Assembly (NCBI GenBank): GCA_946902985.2
Contig: OX336392.1
Location: 466,390,693-466,454,692 of the forward strand
From: Meconema thalassinum
Taxonomy: Eukaryota > Arthropoda > Insecta > Orthoptera > Tettigoniidae
DNA length: 64,000 bases
Direction of reading: 5' to 3'
Shown: positions 30,458 through 41,784 of the stretch, piece by piece
How positions within the stretch are numbered: position 1 is the stretch's first letter
How the letters are laid out: every line of letters begins with the position of its first letter
Notes under the pieces: generated by a model
Database searches by the model: none
The model's input: the letters and a program-made list of their open reading frames with translations, nothing else
What the model was told of the DNA's origin: nothing
Position numbers and translations under genes: made by a program

Positions 30458-33185
30458 TTGAACTTATGTCTATGGTGAAAATCTTAATGGTGGGCAGCGT
30501 TTGCGTGTAGACATGCGCGGTATAACTGGAGTAGCTGGTGTTGGTGTTTGGTTTCCACGGATCACTTGTGGCATCCTCTCGGGTGGTACTGCGGTAGCTG
30601 GTGCTGGGAAGAACCGAACACGTCGTGGCCTAGGTGGAATTTCGGTAGGTTCATTGCTGGTCGGTTCCTGGTTCTCTGTGTTTGGCCGTATTCCTGGAAA
30701 TGGCCTAATTTGGTCGATGTGGCGCTTTATTCGTTCTCCCGGTAGTTGATATCATAGTGAAGATGTCCAATGCGGGCTGCGATGTTACCGGGAAGCCACT
30801 TGTCCAGGTTCGGGTTGCCAGAGAGGAAGTAGACTGACTGACCCGCTTCGAAGGTGCGGAATGTAGAGTCCATTTCTGCTTTCTGTTTCTCGCAGACTCT
30901 AGTGCGAACGTCTTCGGGTCTCGCCAGGTTGAGACGTGTCCGAAGTTCTCGTCCCAGGAATAGTTGAGATGGAGATTGTCCGGTGGTAGAGTGCGGTGCT
31001 CTTCGAAATTGTCCCCCAGGGGCTCACATCTAGTGGGTTGTGGGTTGGCGACCACGGGGCCCCAGCTGAGTCCGGCATTGCTTCCACTTACTTGTGCCGG
31101 GCTCCTCTCTGTCTTCTTTCCTGTCGACCTCACTTGGTCAACTCTTGTTCTCTTCCGACCCCGACGGTATTAGGGTATCCGAGGCCTAGGGAGTCATTTC
31201 CTTTCCCGCCTTAATTGGCCCTTGTCTCATCTTTTTTGATACCCTCCTTGTGTGACGGGTCAGCCTTCTTTTTCTTTTCCTTTTACCTCCTGCCTTGTGC
31301 TCAAGGCCCTTAAGGAGGCAGTGTGTATGTAGCCCCACCACTTCTGGTGCACCCTAGATAATGCTACACCCTCAGGGGCTCACGGCTGGTGAGTTTGGGA
31401 GTTGGCGACCCCGAGGGATTCCTGAGCTGGTCCGTTTTCCCCTTTTGTCCCTTACCTTTGGGGCGGACCCTCTCCTCTTTCACTTTCCTATCTGCCTTTC
31501 ATGGCTCTCCTTCCTTCCAAGTCCCTCAATCCGCATTCTTCGAGGGTTGAGGGCATTTCTTTTCCTCCTGTCCTTTATTTGCCTTATTCTCCTTTAGTTG
31601 TCCATTTCTTCTTCTAGTATGTAGGTTGGTAGTTAGTTTTAGTTTTAAGTTTGCATTTCATTTTTCATCTTCACGATCACCCAAACCATCAGGGGCCGAT
31701 AGCCTAGATGTTAGGCCCCTTAAAACAACAATTATCATCATCATCATCATCTTCGAAATTGGCGAAGGAACTCGTTCAGATTTGTCTGCAGAGTTCCTTT
31801 GGTTGTTTTCATCGCATAGAGGGCATCCTTCACCGTTGGACATACCGTTCTGCTTGGCCATTAGTTGATGGATGGTATGGTGCTGTAAGCTTGTGGTACT
31901 TCACACCACTGTTCTGCAGGATGGCCTTGAATTCTTCTGAGACGAACTGCCTGCCAATGTCTGAAACGACGGTGACTGGGGTGCCGTGCGCTGTGAACAG
32001 GTCATCCATCAACGAGATTGTTGCTGCAGCTGTCGTGGTGGTTGTTGTCTTGACCTCGAGCCACTTGCTGTAGGCGTCTACAACAATCAGAAGCATGCTG
32101 TCAGCTACTGGGCCCGCGTAGTCGATGTGAATGCGTTCCCACGGTGCCTTCGGTACTCCCAGTGATGCTCGCGGAACTTGGGTGGAGCGTGCGCATGGGT
32201 TGCGCATGTGGTGCAGGACTTGGCGAGCTTCTCGATGTCGGAGTCGATGCCTGGCCAAAACACAAAGGAACGTGCCATTCCCTTCATTTTGACGATCCCC
32301 AGGTGAGCTGCATGGAGGTCGTTGAGGATAGCATCTCGCAGTGCAGGTGGAACCACTACTCTGTGCTCGAACATCAAGCAGTTGGCGGCGAGCGTGTATT
32401 TTACCTCGGGTGCCTTGAAGTCGTGGCGGGTGAGATCTTGGCCTCCTTCCAGAAGTTTGACAATTCCACCGAGATCAGGGTCCTTCCTCGTCTCTCGTGC
32501 AATGGCTTCGGATTTGACTGGTAACTGCTGCGTCTGGTGAACTGTAAAAAAATCAAAGTCGTCGTAATCCTCTGTTTCCTCCCTCTGTTGCGAGATTGAG
32601 TTTTGGATCTTGTTGACGGTCGATGGTAACGGTGCTCTAGAGCAGTAGTCAGCGTTGGCGTTTTGCTTTGATGTTTTAAAAACCACAGTGTAGTTAAAGT
32701 GTGCGAGGTAGTCGGCATAATTGGCCATGCGACTAATGCACAGGACTGGTAGCGACTTCTCTGGATGTAGGATCTGCGTCAGGGGCTTGTGATCCGTGAT
32801 TAGCGTGAAGTGTCGAGCGTACAGATAGTTGAAAAACTTTTGTACTGCCCAAACGATGGCGAGCGCTTCCTTGTCGATCTAGGGGTACCTTTGCTCCGTA
32901 CATGACATTGTACGACTAGCATATGCGATAGGCCGTTCTAGTCCGTTGCTGAGCCGGTGAGACAGCACTGCGCCGAGACCGGTTTTGCTGGCGTCCGTTG
33001 CCAGCAAAAGTGGTAGTGTTGGATCGTACTGCCTAAGGACCTGCGGTGAGGTTAGAGCGTCCTTGATATCCTGGTAGGCCCTGTCGCCGTCTGGTGTCCA
33101 TATGAGAGGATCCTTCAGCAGCATGTCTCTGAGTGGCCGATCTCTCGTTGACAGGTTATGGATGAAGGCACTGTAGTATGTCGCT
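30458..33185 (-). pseudogene. Gypsy pol: RNase H and integrase part
   Basis: Minus strand, in order: RNase H text LLATDASKTGLGAVLSH (about 32950-33000), a stop replacing a codon in RYP-IDKEALAIVW near 32880, ITDHKPLTQILHPEKS, the integrase zinc finger HAAHLGIVKMKGMARSF with SCTTC (about 32200-32310), and catalytic residues in RIHIDYAGPV, TVVSDIGRQF and STNGQAERYV (about 31860-32140). The frame shifts near 32160. The integrase end continues left of the type A insertion at 31012-31750 to a basic, Pro-rich C-terminus (TPVIPRMSTRKRCPPLRFSP) near 30470-30530. The enzyme would insert the DNA copy; this copy cannot be made intact. Confidence 0.88.
31012..31750 (+). mobile_element. Type A LINE-tailed element in Gypsy integrase
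   Basis: Full-length copy; target duplication cttcgaaattg at 31001-31011 and 31751-31761. It is in opposite orientation to its host gene. Confidence 0.92.
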
Positions 33186-34514
33186 TTACCCTAAAACAGC
33201 TGGAGTCGTTGGTTTAGGCGCGTCCCGTACGGCTTGGATGTGCGCATCGGACTTATGAATGCCTGAAGCATCGATCTTGTGGCCAAGAGCTTCCAGGACA
33301 GGTTCTGCAAAGCTGCATTTTGCTCGGTTGAGCTTGAGACCGTGTTGGCGAAAGCGCTCTAGTACCACGGTGAGGGCCTCCATCAGATTGCCAAAACTAT
33401 CGGCAAAAACAATGGAGTTGTCAAGGAAACTCACATCATTTGGGAGTTTCTGCAAAACCGTGTCCATTCGCCGTTGCCAGATAGCGGGGATGTTGGCTGC
33501 TCCGTAGACAGCACGAGTTGGACGGATCAGGCCATGGGTTGGAGTGTTGAGCGTGAGGGCTTGGATAAACTCATCATCGACCTCGAGATGAGTGTATGCG
33601 TCTGTGACGTCCAGGTGACAGAAGAGGGTGGCACCACGCAATTGGTTGAACAAGTATTCCACTTTCGGAATCGGGTGTTCATCAATGATGATCGGCGGGT
33701 TGAGAGTAGGTTTGTAGTTTCCCGTGATTCTCAATTTGCCGTTCTTCTTCACAACGACATGAGTTGTTGACGCCCACTTTGAGTAGTCGACCCTCTTGTA
33801 GAAACCAGATGCGATTTTTGCGTCAATTTCTTTGGCATAGGCATCTCGCAGGGCTACAGGAATGTCATGTGCTCGGGAGAAGATTGGGGTGGCGCCATCC
33901 TTCAGTTGCATCTTCACTGGTGGGCCTGACAGCTTCCCGGGGATATCACTGAAGACATCATGGTAGCGGTTGAAGGTGGCGTCAAGTTCCTTTTGCTGGT
34001 CCAGGGACAGAGACGGTTTGACGGAGAGTTGGTGGAACGGTTCTGGTTTTCCAAAAAGCTGCTCGAAATTGATCTCTCGCACAAACTCAGAGATCCACTC
34101 TCGACCAAGGAGTGTCTCGAATTCATCGTCGACGATGTAGAGGTCAAGGTTCCTGGAGATGGTGCCAATGGTAGCGGTGACTGGTGTCTTCCCGATGCAG
34201 TTAATACGGTGGCCAGAGTAGCTCGCAAAAATACGATCAACCTTCTGTAAAATACAATTTGGTTTGATCATACCTAACCTCAGTTTACTCATCATTGAAC
34301 AGGGGGCGCCGGTGTCTTGTTCCATCTTGACGGTGGTTCCCTCTATGATGACATCTATCAACTGCTTCCCTGGAGACTGCATTGTTCCGAAGACCTCAAC
34401 TTTGGTGAAATGGTGTATGACATCAACACTGTCAGCTGGTTGTTCTCCTTCGGTCACGTGATTTGTATTCCGCTGCTTTGGTTTGGACCTACACACTTTA
34501 GCAATGTGACCTTT
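33186..34514 (-). pseudogene. Gypsy pol: second zinc-knuckle half, protease and reverse transcriptase
   Basis: Minus strand from the type A insertion: CGKKGHIAKVC completes the Gag zinc knuckle, then the protease motif MEQDTGAPCSMMS (about 34297-34335). Reverse transcriptase follows (LGREWISEF linker, WASTTHVVVKKNGKLRI, CHLDVTDAYTHLEVDDE). The active site reads FLDNSIVFAD where YxDD is usual, so the second Asp is Asn. The frame ends at a stop at 33186 caused by a small indel; the text continues in another frame at 33124. Both lesions argue for a dead polymerase. Confidence 0.9.
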
Positions 34515-34525
34515 CTTGCCACATG

Positions 34526-35258
34526 CCCCCCCCAGGGGCTCACATCTAGTGAGTTGTGGGTTGGCGACCACGGGACCCCAGCTGAGTCCGGCATTGCTTC
34601 CACTTACTTGTGCCGGGCTCCTCTCTGTCTTCTTTCCTTTCGACCTCACTTGGTCAACTCTTGTTCTCTTCCGACCCCGACGGTATTAGGGTATCCGAGG
34701 CCTAGGGAGTCTCTTCCTTTCCCGCCTTAATTGGCCCTTGTCTCATCTTTTCTGATTCCCTCCTTCTGCGAGGGGTCAGCCTTCTTTTTCTTTTCATGTT
34801 ATCTCCTGCCTTCTGCTTAAGGCCCTCAAGGAGGCCGGGTGTATGTAGCCCCACCACTTTTGGTGCACCCTAGATAATGCTACACCCTCAGGGCCTCACG
34901 GCTGGTGAGTTCGGGAATTGGCGACCCCGAGGGATTCCTGAGCTGGGTCCGTTTTCCCCTTTTGTCCCTTACCTTTGGGGACGGACCATCTCCTCTTTCA
35001 CTTTCCTATCTGCTTTTCATGGCTCTCCTTCCTTCCAAGTCCCTCAATCCACATTCTTCGAGGGTTGAGGGCATTTCTTTTCCTCCTGTCCTTTATTTGC
35101 CTTATTCTCCTTTAGTTTTCCATTTCTTCTTCTAGTATGTAGGTTAGTAGGTATTTTTAGTTTTAAGTTCGCTTTTCATCTTCACGATCACCCAAACCAT
35201 CAGGGGCCGATAACCTAGATGTTAGGCCCCTTAAAACAACAATTATCATCATCATCAT
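34526..35258 (+). mobile_element. Type A LINE-tailed element in Gypsy gag zinc knuckle
   Basis: Full-length copy splitting the zinc-knuckle codons; target duplication cttgccacatg at 34515-34525 and 35259-35269. Opposite to host gene orientation. Confidence 0.92.
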
Positions 35259-35269
35259 CTTGCCACATG

Positions 35270-36161
35270 TCCGGCATTCTGCGTTGAGGAACCTGCACTG
35301 ACTGCGTGGATGTTCCCCACCACACCCAGCGCACAATGATTGGTTACTTGATGTTCCCTGATTTGCTGGATGCAATCCTTGTTGAGGCCTTGAATGGTCG
35401 GATTTCTGTTGACAATTGGTCGATATCCCACGTTGCCATTGGTTGCCACCCCTCCGCGACTGTGGCTTTTCGAAGCCTATCCGATTGGTTGAATCGGATT
35501 TTGAGGTTATATTCGAATTCTTAACCTCGTCAGCAGTGTTCCGGGTTGCTTCGAGTGCGCAGGCTATCTCGTACGCAGCAGTGTAGCTTTCCGGTTTCTT
35601 GGCAATAATTTCGTCACACATGTCCCTCGATTCCAAACCTTTAAGCAGTTGCTCAATTAGCATGCGGTCTAAAAATTCTCCGTACTCACAGTGTGTTGCT
35701 GCTTGTCTTAATCTGAGAGTGAAGCTGGCGATCGTCTCCCCTGCTCTCTGGGTGACGTTGAGGAATTTTATGCTCTCTGCATATTTGTTACGGCTGGCGT
35801 CGAAATGGTTCGTCAATCTTGACTGGATTTCGCTGTATGAGAGAGTTTCCGGGTCGACGGGACTTACTAGAATCTTCAAAGCTTCGTTAAGCTCGGCGCC
35901 CATGTAGACACGTGCGTACTGCGCGTGTTCGTTTTCCGGTACCTTACTCAGACCGAGCGCCCATGTGAACCGCGTGAAATAGTCCCCTATGGTGGTCCCA
36001 TCGGCGGCGTGGTATGCTGGCATTGAGAATTGTGGTGGTCTAGGCCGTCCCGGTGACATCGCCTTATTCCCGATGCCGCCTCGCGTGGTTGATTCCCTGA
36101 TAGCGCTAGCAATAATCCCAGAAAGAGTCTGGAGAAGTTCTGTGGATATTCCTTCTGCCAT
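35270..36161 (-). pseudogene. Gypsy gag
   Basis: From ATG 36161 on the minus strand (MAEGISTELLQTLSGIIASA) the frame is open to the type A insertion. It shows the capsid region typical of Ty3/Gypsy Gag (YFTRFTWALGLSKVPENEHA, LKILVSPVDPETLSYSEIQ, FLNVTQRAGETIASFTLRLR) and ends in a Cys-His region (CAGCGGEHPRSQC, then CRTCGK) interrupted before its last half. It would assemble virus-like particles in the cytoplasm. Without the insertion it would fuse in frame with the protease region. Confidence 0.88.
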
Positions 36162-36282
36162 GATGAAGGGAGATGATTCACTGATACACTAACCTGCGTG
36201 GAGTTGAATTTCGTTCGGTAGCACGTTCTGCACAAGTTTCGCGGCGTGGAGTTGAACTTCGGCACCGCACACGTTATTTATC

Positions 36283-36301
36283 AATCCCACTTCTGACACC
36301 A
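36283..36301 (-). other. Gypsy primer binding site, tRNA-Leu type
   Basis: Minus strand TGGTGTCAGAAGTGGGATT, one base after the 5' LTR. It is complementary to the 3' end of insect tRNA-Leu (recalled: ...AATCCCACTTCTGACA plus CCA). Confidence 0.8.
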
Positions 36302-36302
36302 C

Positions 36303-36510
36303 TTTTGTGTTTTCTAAGATTGACCATTTGTTATGAGGAAGCCAAACAATATATACAGAACAAGGAACAATACAGATCAGTGCGCCACAATAACGGCTCT
36401 GGTCGCTCGAGTAATCGATAACTGAGTCTCTGGAGGTTTGTATGTGTTACCAACAGTTGAGGATGAAATGTCTTTAAAACATACATTTCTGAGGGTTCGA
36501 ATAGACAACA
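36303..36510 (-). repeat. Gypsy 5' LTR
   Basis: 208 bp, same ends as the other LTR; followed on its right by the target duplication agtga (36511-36515). Confidence 0.93.
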
Positions 36511-36515
36511 AGTGA

Positions 36516-36760
36516 CTTTTCCTCTGCCATCAATCTTGCTGTGATCAATGAGGTGATGCCGTTCTCTCCTTTTGAGTACCCTATGTATGTATTCAAAGTT
36601 TTGGGATGTGGTAGGTTCAAGCTACTTAGTTCATGTAACAATCGATAGCCTGTCGGTGATCTAGTAGATAGAAGAACACAAATTTTAATTGTAGTTATTT
36701 GGTACTTACAGTATATTTCCTCTTTCCAAATGCTTGCAGCTGTTCGAACAAAAAATCGCT
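36516..36760 (-). pseudogene. P-type transposase relic, middle fragment
   Basis: Minus strand text KICVLLSTRSPTGYRLLHEL and LNLPHPKTLNTYIGYSKGEN matches the region of P-element/THAP9-type proteins just before the catalytic domain. It ends in ITARLMAEEKSL, which continues as DHENAKVGSLVIDEM beyond the Gypsy element. Toward its N-terminal side it stops at the TTAA where piggyBac inserted (36761-36764). Confidence 0.75.
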
Positions 36761-36779
36761 TTAACCTCTTCAGTGGATT

Positions 36780-36797
36780 TGTACACTATAGTGTACA
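36780..36797. other. 18-bp perfect palindrome near left piggyBac end
   Basis: TGTACACTATAGTGTACA, 16 bases inside the element. Related imperfect motifs lie at about 36943-36960, 40592-40609 and 40870-40887, and a second perfect one at 40948-40965. Such subterminal sites may bind transposase; inferred. Confidence 0.7.
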
Positions 36798-37168
36798 TTC
36801 GATCTCATTATGCTTCAGGGCATATGTCACATTTAGTTGAAAAATAATCAAATTGTAGGATATATCCTCTCCATCGGCACTCTTTTATAGTACCATTATG
36901 AATATATCTGTATAGGAAGAATTTGAATATAGTTTTCAAGATATACATTATAGTGTACATTTTCCCTCAAATCTACAAATGTTAAGTAATTCTCTCAGTA
37001 CTCTATAAAATGGGTTATTATTTCACAAAATTACATCACTGTTTGGTTTATCATACATGCTATGGTTGTGATCATATTATAGTCATAGGTTTTCAAAGGT
37101 CCACAGAGAAAACACTTTATCTTGAAGCTAATGTTCATCTAACCATAGACTTACAAACACAACACGTT

Positions 37169-40100
37169 TCATTTCTCATGTAACTCAGCAAAGCAGTTCC
37201 TCTTTTGGTTGATACACAAATGTACCTTACACTTCTTGCAATAGATGTGTGATCTGAACTTGCCACATTTTTCATTTTTGCAGCGAGTTGGCTCAGGGCG
37301 TCCATCATGAATAGCTATATGGTCAACGGTGTCCAATTGAACAGTTTCCAAAGGTCGCTGCTCTGTCTTCTTTCTGGGTGGAGGACTAGGAAGTTCTTGG
37401 GAGCTCTCCATTGAAGGTCTACCTCGTTTCCTCCGTGCAGTAGTTTTGCCCACTTTTATCATCTCTTCAGAAAGTTGAAGGCGGAAGGACAACAGGTCCA
37501 ACTGATCTTTCTTAGGTACCTTGAGAATCTCACCAATTCTTTTGTATTCAAGCCATGAATTTGTTACGGCTATATCTATCCCATGAAATATAAGCCTAAG
37601 GGTCCATTTCCTTGAGCGAACAGTTATTCTGTATAAAGCTATAAAGCGATCAAACAAGTCCACCCCACCCATTGCTGAATTGTAAAGTCTAGTAACTTGT
37701 GGTCTCTCAATATTCACATAAGTCTTACTCTTTCCATCCCATCATCTTACAGTGTCCTTATCCCCAATACCAACATAGTTTGAGGCAAATGTTACTGTCC
37801 TATTGTCCAGCCATTTAGTAATAACAACATCACCATCTTCGCTAACCACCTCCTCATTATATCCTCTATTCTTTGACTTTATCAATGTTTTATCATCAGT
37901 AACAGGGGGGTTTGAAAACCTGTTTATTCCCCCCAGGGGCTCACATCTAGTGGGTTGTGGATTGGCGACCACGGGGCCCCAGCTGAGTCCGGCATTGCTT
38001 CCACTTACTTGTGCCGGGCTCCTCTCTTTCTTCTTTCCTGTCGACCTTCCTTGGTCAACTCTTGTTCTCTTCCGACCCCGACGGTATTAGGTTATCCGAG
38101 GCCTAGGGAGTCTTTCACTTTCCCGCCTTAATTGGCCCTTGTCTCATCTTTCCTGATACCCTCCTTCTGTGAGGGGTCAGCCTTCTTGTTCTTTTCCTTT
38201 TACCTCCTGCCTTGTGCTCAAGGCCCTTAAGGAGGCAGGGTGTATGTAGCCCCACCACTTCTGGTGCACCGTCGATAGTGCTACACCCTCAGGGGCTCAC
38301 GGCTGGTGAGTTCGGGCGTTCGCGACCCCGAGGGATTCCTGAGCTGGGTCCGTTTTCCCCTTTTTGTCCCTTCCCTTTGGGGCGGACCCTCTCCTCTCTC
38401 CCCTCTCCTCTCCTCTTTTCTTTCTATTTCCTTTTCTCTTTAAGATTCCCGCACTGTTTTTGTTACTCGAATCACCGTGTATCTAAATTCCCTTTTAGCG
38501 ATTTTTAAGGCATTTTTGATCTATGTTGCATTTTGTAAGTTTTTTCGATCTAAATTACATCTCGCGATTGTTTTCAACCTCAATTGCATTTTGTGATTGA
38601 CAATCTAAATTGCTTTTTAGTAAGTCTTTCAATATGGCGGAGCGACCTTTGTGAGAATTTTGAATTTCAATTGCATTTTGTAAGTATTTTCAACCAAAAC
38701 CGCATTTCGCACGAATTTTGAATCTAAATTGCATTTTGTTTGGTGGGCATTTTGCACATATTTTGATTCTCAATTGCATTTTGTGGGTATTTTGAATCTA
38801 AATTACATTTGTCAAGTATTTTCAATCTAAATTGCTTTTTGTAAGTATTGTCAATCCACATGAGTCGTTTGAATCTACCGTACATTTTGTAAGCATCTTC
38901 AATTTCAATTGCATTTTGTAAGGATTTTGAATTTCGATTGCACTTTGTGAATAATTTGGATTGGAACTGGGATATTTCAATCTGAATTGCATTGTGTATT
39001 TTCAATTTCAATTGCATTTTGTAAGTATTTTGAACCTCAATAGCATTTTGTACGTAATTTCGTTCTTATTTGCATTTTGTAAGTATTTTGAATTTCAGTT
39101 GCTTTTTGTAAGTATTTCGGCGCTACTTTGCATTTTGTACGTATTTTGAATCTAGCCTACGTTTTGTGGGTCTTTTTCAATCTATTCTTTTTGTGCAACT
39201 TTTCGTTCTAAATTCCCTTTTGTAAGACCATATTGTGAGTTGTTTCCATGTGAGTTCCTTTTTGTACGTATTTTCAGTCTTCGATAATTTTGTTCTGGTT
39301 TCCATTTCATTATCATTTTCGCTATCACCCAGATCATTAGGGGCCGATAACCTCGATGTTAGGCCCCTTAAAACAACAATTATCATCATGATCATCAAAA
39401 CCTGTTTATTCTTGCAGTACATGCTGTGAATATCATCTTACTTTTCAAAATCTGAAGCAGTGGATACGATGAGAAATAGTTGTCAAAAAACAAACAATGA
39501 CCCTCACCTAGGTGTTCACTTAGTTTTAGGACAACGGCTGCTCCCAACCCAAATTCCTTCAAATGAGCTTCATTCAGCTCAGTTGACTTCCCTTGATATA
39601 GAAGGAAATCGTATGCCATTCCACTTTTGCCACATAATACAAAGTTTTTAACACCCCAAGGGCAGGGCTTGCCTTTTACATACTGTTTTACTGATAACTT
39701 TCCAGTAAATGGGATCATTTGCTCATGGACAGAAACATATTGTTCAACATCCAACTCCCTACATCTGCTCAGTATTGAATTATACAAAGGACGAACTTTG
39801 AAAAACACATCCTTCATATCCCCGGGCTTCTCTAAGTTATTAACTAAATGCAGATTATTTCTGATCTGAAAGAAACGCTTCCTCGACATTTTTGAATCCG
39901 TAAATAACCCTATATTTACAAACGGATTCCAGTATAGTTCAACGCGGGGCAACTTCAGTGATCCCATGGCAATGTGTAATGCCATGGCAGTTTCAATGGC
40001 AGTAAGAGAACATTCCTTGAAATTTGTATTGTTGTTCTGCAGTGCATACTTGTTAGTAAAATCATATGCCTTGACCAATACACTGGTTGGCACATAGCCT

Positions 40101-40471
40101 TGAAAGAAATGCAATGGTGGTGGAAGGCTACAGTAATCACTTGAAGGGCTTTTAGTCCATTCTGGAGGATCCCTGCTCGTGAACACTTCCTTTTTCCAAT
40201 GAATGTCTTTCTTTGAAGTTGTTATGTTGGTGATGTTAGACCCACCTGGTGCTAAAATGTTTGTAGTTTCCTCTTCCACATTAAGTAGGTCTAATTCTTG
40301 GGCTTCCTCTTCAACAGTTCTTTCAACCTCATCACCAAAATTCACTCCTAAATGATTGTTACACTGTACATCAATATTAGGTTCGTCCTCGGTGTCACTT
40401 AGATTTTCAAGATCTGATACATCTCCATTTTCAATCAAGTGTAAAATATCTGCAGCACGTAAGAAACTCAT
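37169..40471 (-). pseudogene. piggyBac transposase, interrupted
   Basis: From ATG 40471 (MSFLRAADILHLIENGD) an acidic N-terminal region precedes the DDE_Tnp_1_7 domain: VELYWNPFVNIGLFTDSKMS, VSVHEQMIPFTGKLSVKQYV, MAYDFLLYQGKS, CLFFDNYFSSYPLL, and after the insertion YNSAMGGVDLFDRFIALYR. Asp residues in these last three motifs fit the catalytic DDD. The C-terminus has a Cys-rich zinc ribbon (CKNEKCGKF, YCKKCKVHLC) as in piggyBac proteins that bind the element ends. The frame is split by the type B element at 37929-39396, and TGA near 37742 replaces one codon (DTVR-stop-WDGKSK). One stop and one insertion are the only lesions I see, so inactivation is recent. Confidence 0.92.
37929..39396 (+). 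mobile_element. Type B LINE-tailed element in piggyBac transposase
   Basis: Third type B copy; 14-bp duplication aaaacctgtttatt at 37915-37928 and 39397-39410. Internal AT-rich array as in the other copies, with small deletions. Confidence 0.92.
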
Positions 40472-40947
40472 CTTGAATATCTGATATATGAAAATAACAC
40501 TAGATTACACATCCAGTACACCTATCAATAGCAGAAGCTTGCAAACATAACCTCTCGGGTATACTTTTTTTTCAGTGTAATTCAAGTCAAATGTACAGTA
40601 TAGTGTACATAACATTACAACACACTTTTTCTCACATAAAACTCCACATTATCTAGTATCTGCTGTGCAGAAGTGTCAATCGTAGTCTTTAATGATACTA
40701 AACAAAAGCCTTCCACTGATAAATTCAAATTATAAAACAGTTAAACTGACTTTCAAACATAACACTTAACCGCATGGTAGAACAGTGTCGCGGAATGCTT
40801 ATTTCTTGTTGACTGTAATGTTTTGCAGTTCATCCCAAAGAGTGCAGCACTGAACAGAATCACACTGAAATGTACATTATGCTGTACTAAAGCATTAAAA
40901 TAGACAATTGAAGGTACCTTAAAAGGAATAAACACATAGCAAAGGGA

Positions 40948-40965
40948 TGTACAGTATACTGTACA
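40948..40965. other. 18-bp perfect palindrome near right piggyBac end
   Basis: TGTACAGTATACTGTACA, about 49 bases inside the right end; pairs with the motif at 36780-36797. Confidence 0.7.
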
Positions 40966-41018
40966 TTTTCACTCAATTGTTGTAAAACAAAATTTTTAAT
41001 TGCCACTGAGGAGGTTAA

Positions 41019-41365
41019 GGCTACCTTGTTGGGCTTCATTTTGAATTGCAGACAGCTGCTTGTTCATTTCATAGTTCTTAGTTTTATATTTCTTCAATTC
41101 AGCCTGAAGATTATGAAGTTTTCTTCGTAGCTTATGAATTAGAGCGACTCGCTTAACAGTTTTTTTTGTAGCACTCCGCAGTTTCTTTTGAAGAGACTTC
41201 CTAACTACTGGCCTTGAAATGGGAGAAAACTGTGTCCCTATACTTCTACAATTTATCTCGTCTTCACAAATAGGGACAAAATTACTCTAATTTTCTGGAG
41301 AGTCACACTTTCTTTTGGTTGAAAGAGTGTCGTCAGTTTGACATTGTCGTCGTTTTTTGTGGTTT
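41019..41365 (-). pseudogene. P-type transposase relic, N-terminal coiled-coil fragment
   Basis: Minus strand text RPVVRKSLQKKLRSATKK and VALIHKLRRKLHNLQAELKK is a basic, heptad-like stretch, as found after the THAP finger in P/THAP9-type proteins. It ends in EAQQGSL at the piggyBac TTAA. A stop lies in SPEN-stop-SNFVP near 41290. A possible splice acceptor (ctacag) is near 41365; the THAP finger itself was not found on this strand. Confidence 0.6.
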
Positions 41366-41784
41366 CCCAGCTGTAGCTGTCACTTGTTTGTGCTGAGGGA
41401 AGTCTGTAAATACTGAAGGTACGGATTAAGGCAGAAGAAACTTCTAGTTGTGCTCACACTGTAATTGTCTTCTCTGAAATGCCCACTACAAACTGCCGAC
41501 CTTTTAGAAGGAGTCTACACACTACCTGGCTTATAACCTCGTCGAGAAACAGCTGTGTGTTAGGTAGTCAGCCCGAAGGCTGGTTGGATCCTCAAAAAGC
41601 ACCGCCGTTACGTTATGGGAGTAGATACCCACAAAAACCCAAGGCAGTATTGAGGCGTTCTAGGCAAGAAGAGGAGTGAGGTAGTTTGCCATTGCTTTCC
41701 TCACTGAGTCAGAACAGTAGTCCTAACCCTATAAGTAGAACCTTTCACAGCACTGACTGTGCCCTGAATGTCATTACTACGCAC
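41366..41784. other. Old dispersed repeat, no gene
   Basis: From about 41570 the text (GAAGGCTGGTTGGATCCTCA, GTGAGGTAGTTTGCCATTGC) is a repeat I recall from other insect genomes, class unknown. It continues after the MITE to about 42150 (CACCCATACCTCAGTAGCTT). Confidence 0.35.

Larger units (their letters stand above)
30232..36510 (-). mobile_element. Ty3/Gypsy LTR retrotransposon inserted in the P-type transposase
   Basis: Two 208-bp LTRs (30232-30439 and 36303-36510) with 5 differences by my count, flanked by the 5-bp duplication agtga (30227-30231, 36511-36515). Minus-strand order is LTR, primer binding site, gag, protease-RT, RNase H, integrase, polypurine tract, LTR. Two type A elements lie inside (31012-31750, 34526-35258). 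Frameshifts and nonsense codons inactivate pol. LTR divergence of about 2.4 percent suggests moderate age. Confidence 0.95.
36765..41014 (-). mobile_element. piggyBac element inserted in the P-type transposase
   Basis: TTAA at 36761-36764 and 41015-41018 flank inverted ends CCTCTTCAGTGG (left) and CCTCCTCAGTGG (right, reverse complement). The transposase gene is antisense. Palindromic TGTACA-type motifs lie near both ends. A type B element (37929-39396) and a nonsense codon disrupt the gene. Flanking P-transposase text joins across the TTAA, as expected from precise TTAA insertion. Confidence 0.93.

Noticed and set aside
30501..34730. Plus-strand frames across the Gypsy element
   Set aside because: They are shadows of the antisense pol gene or of type A insertions; the minus strand carries the motifs.
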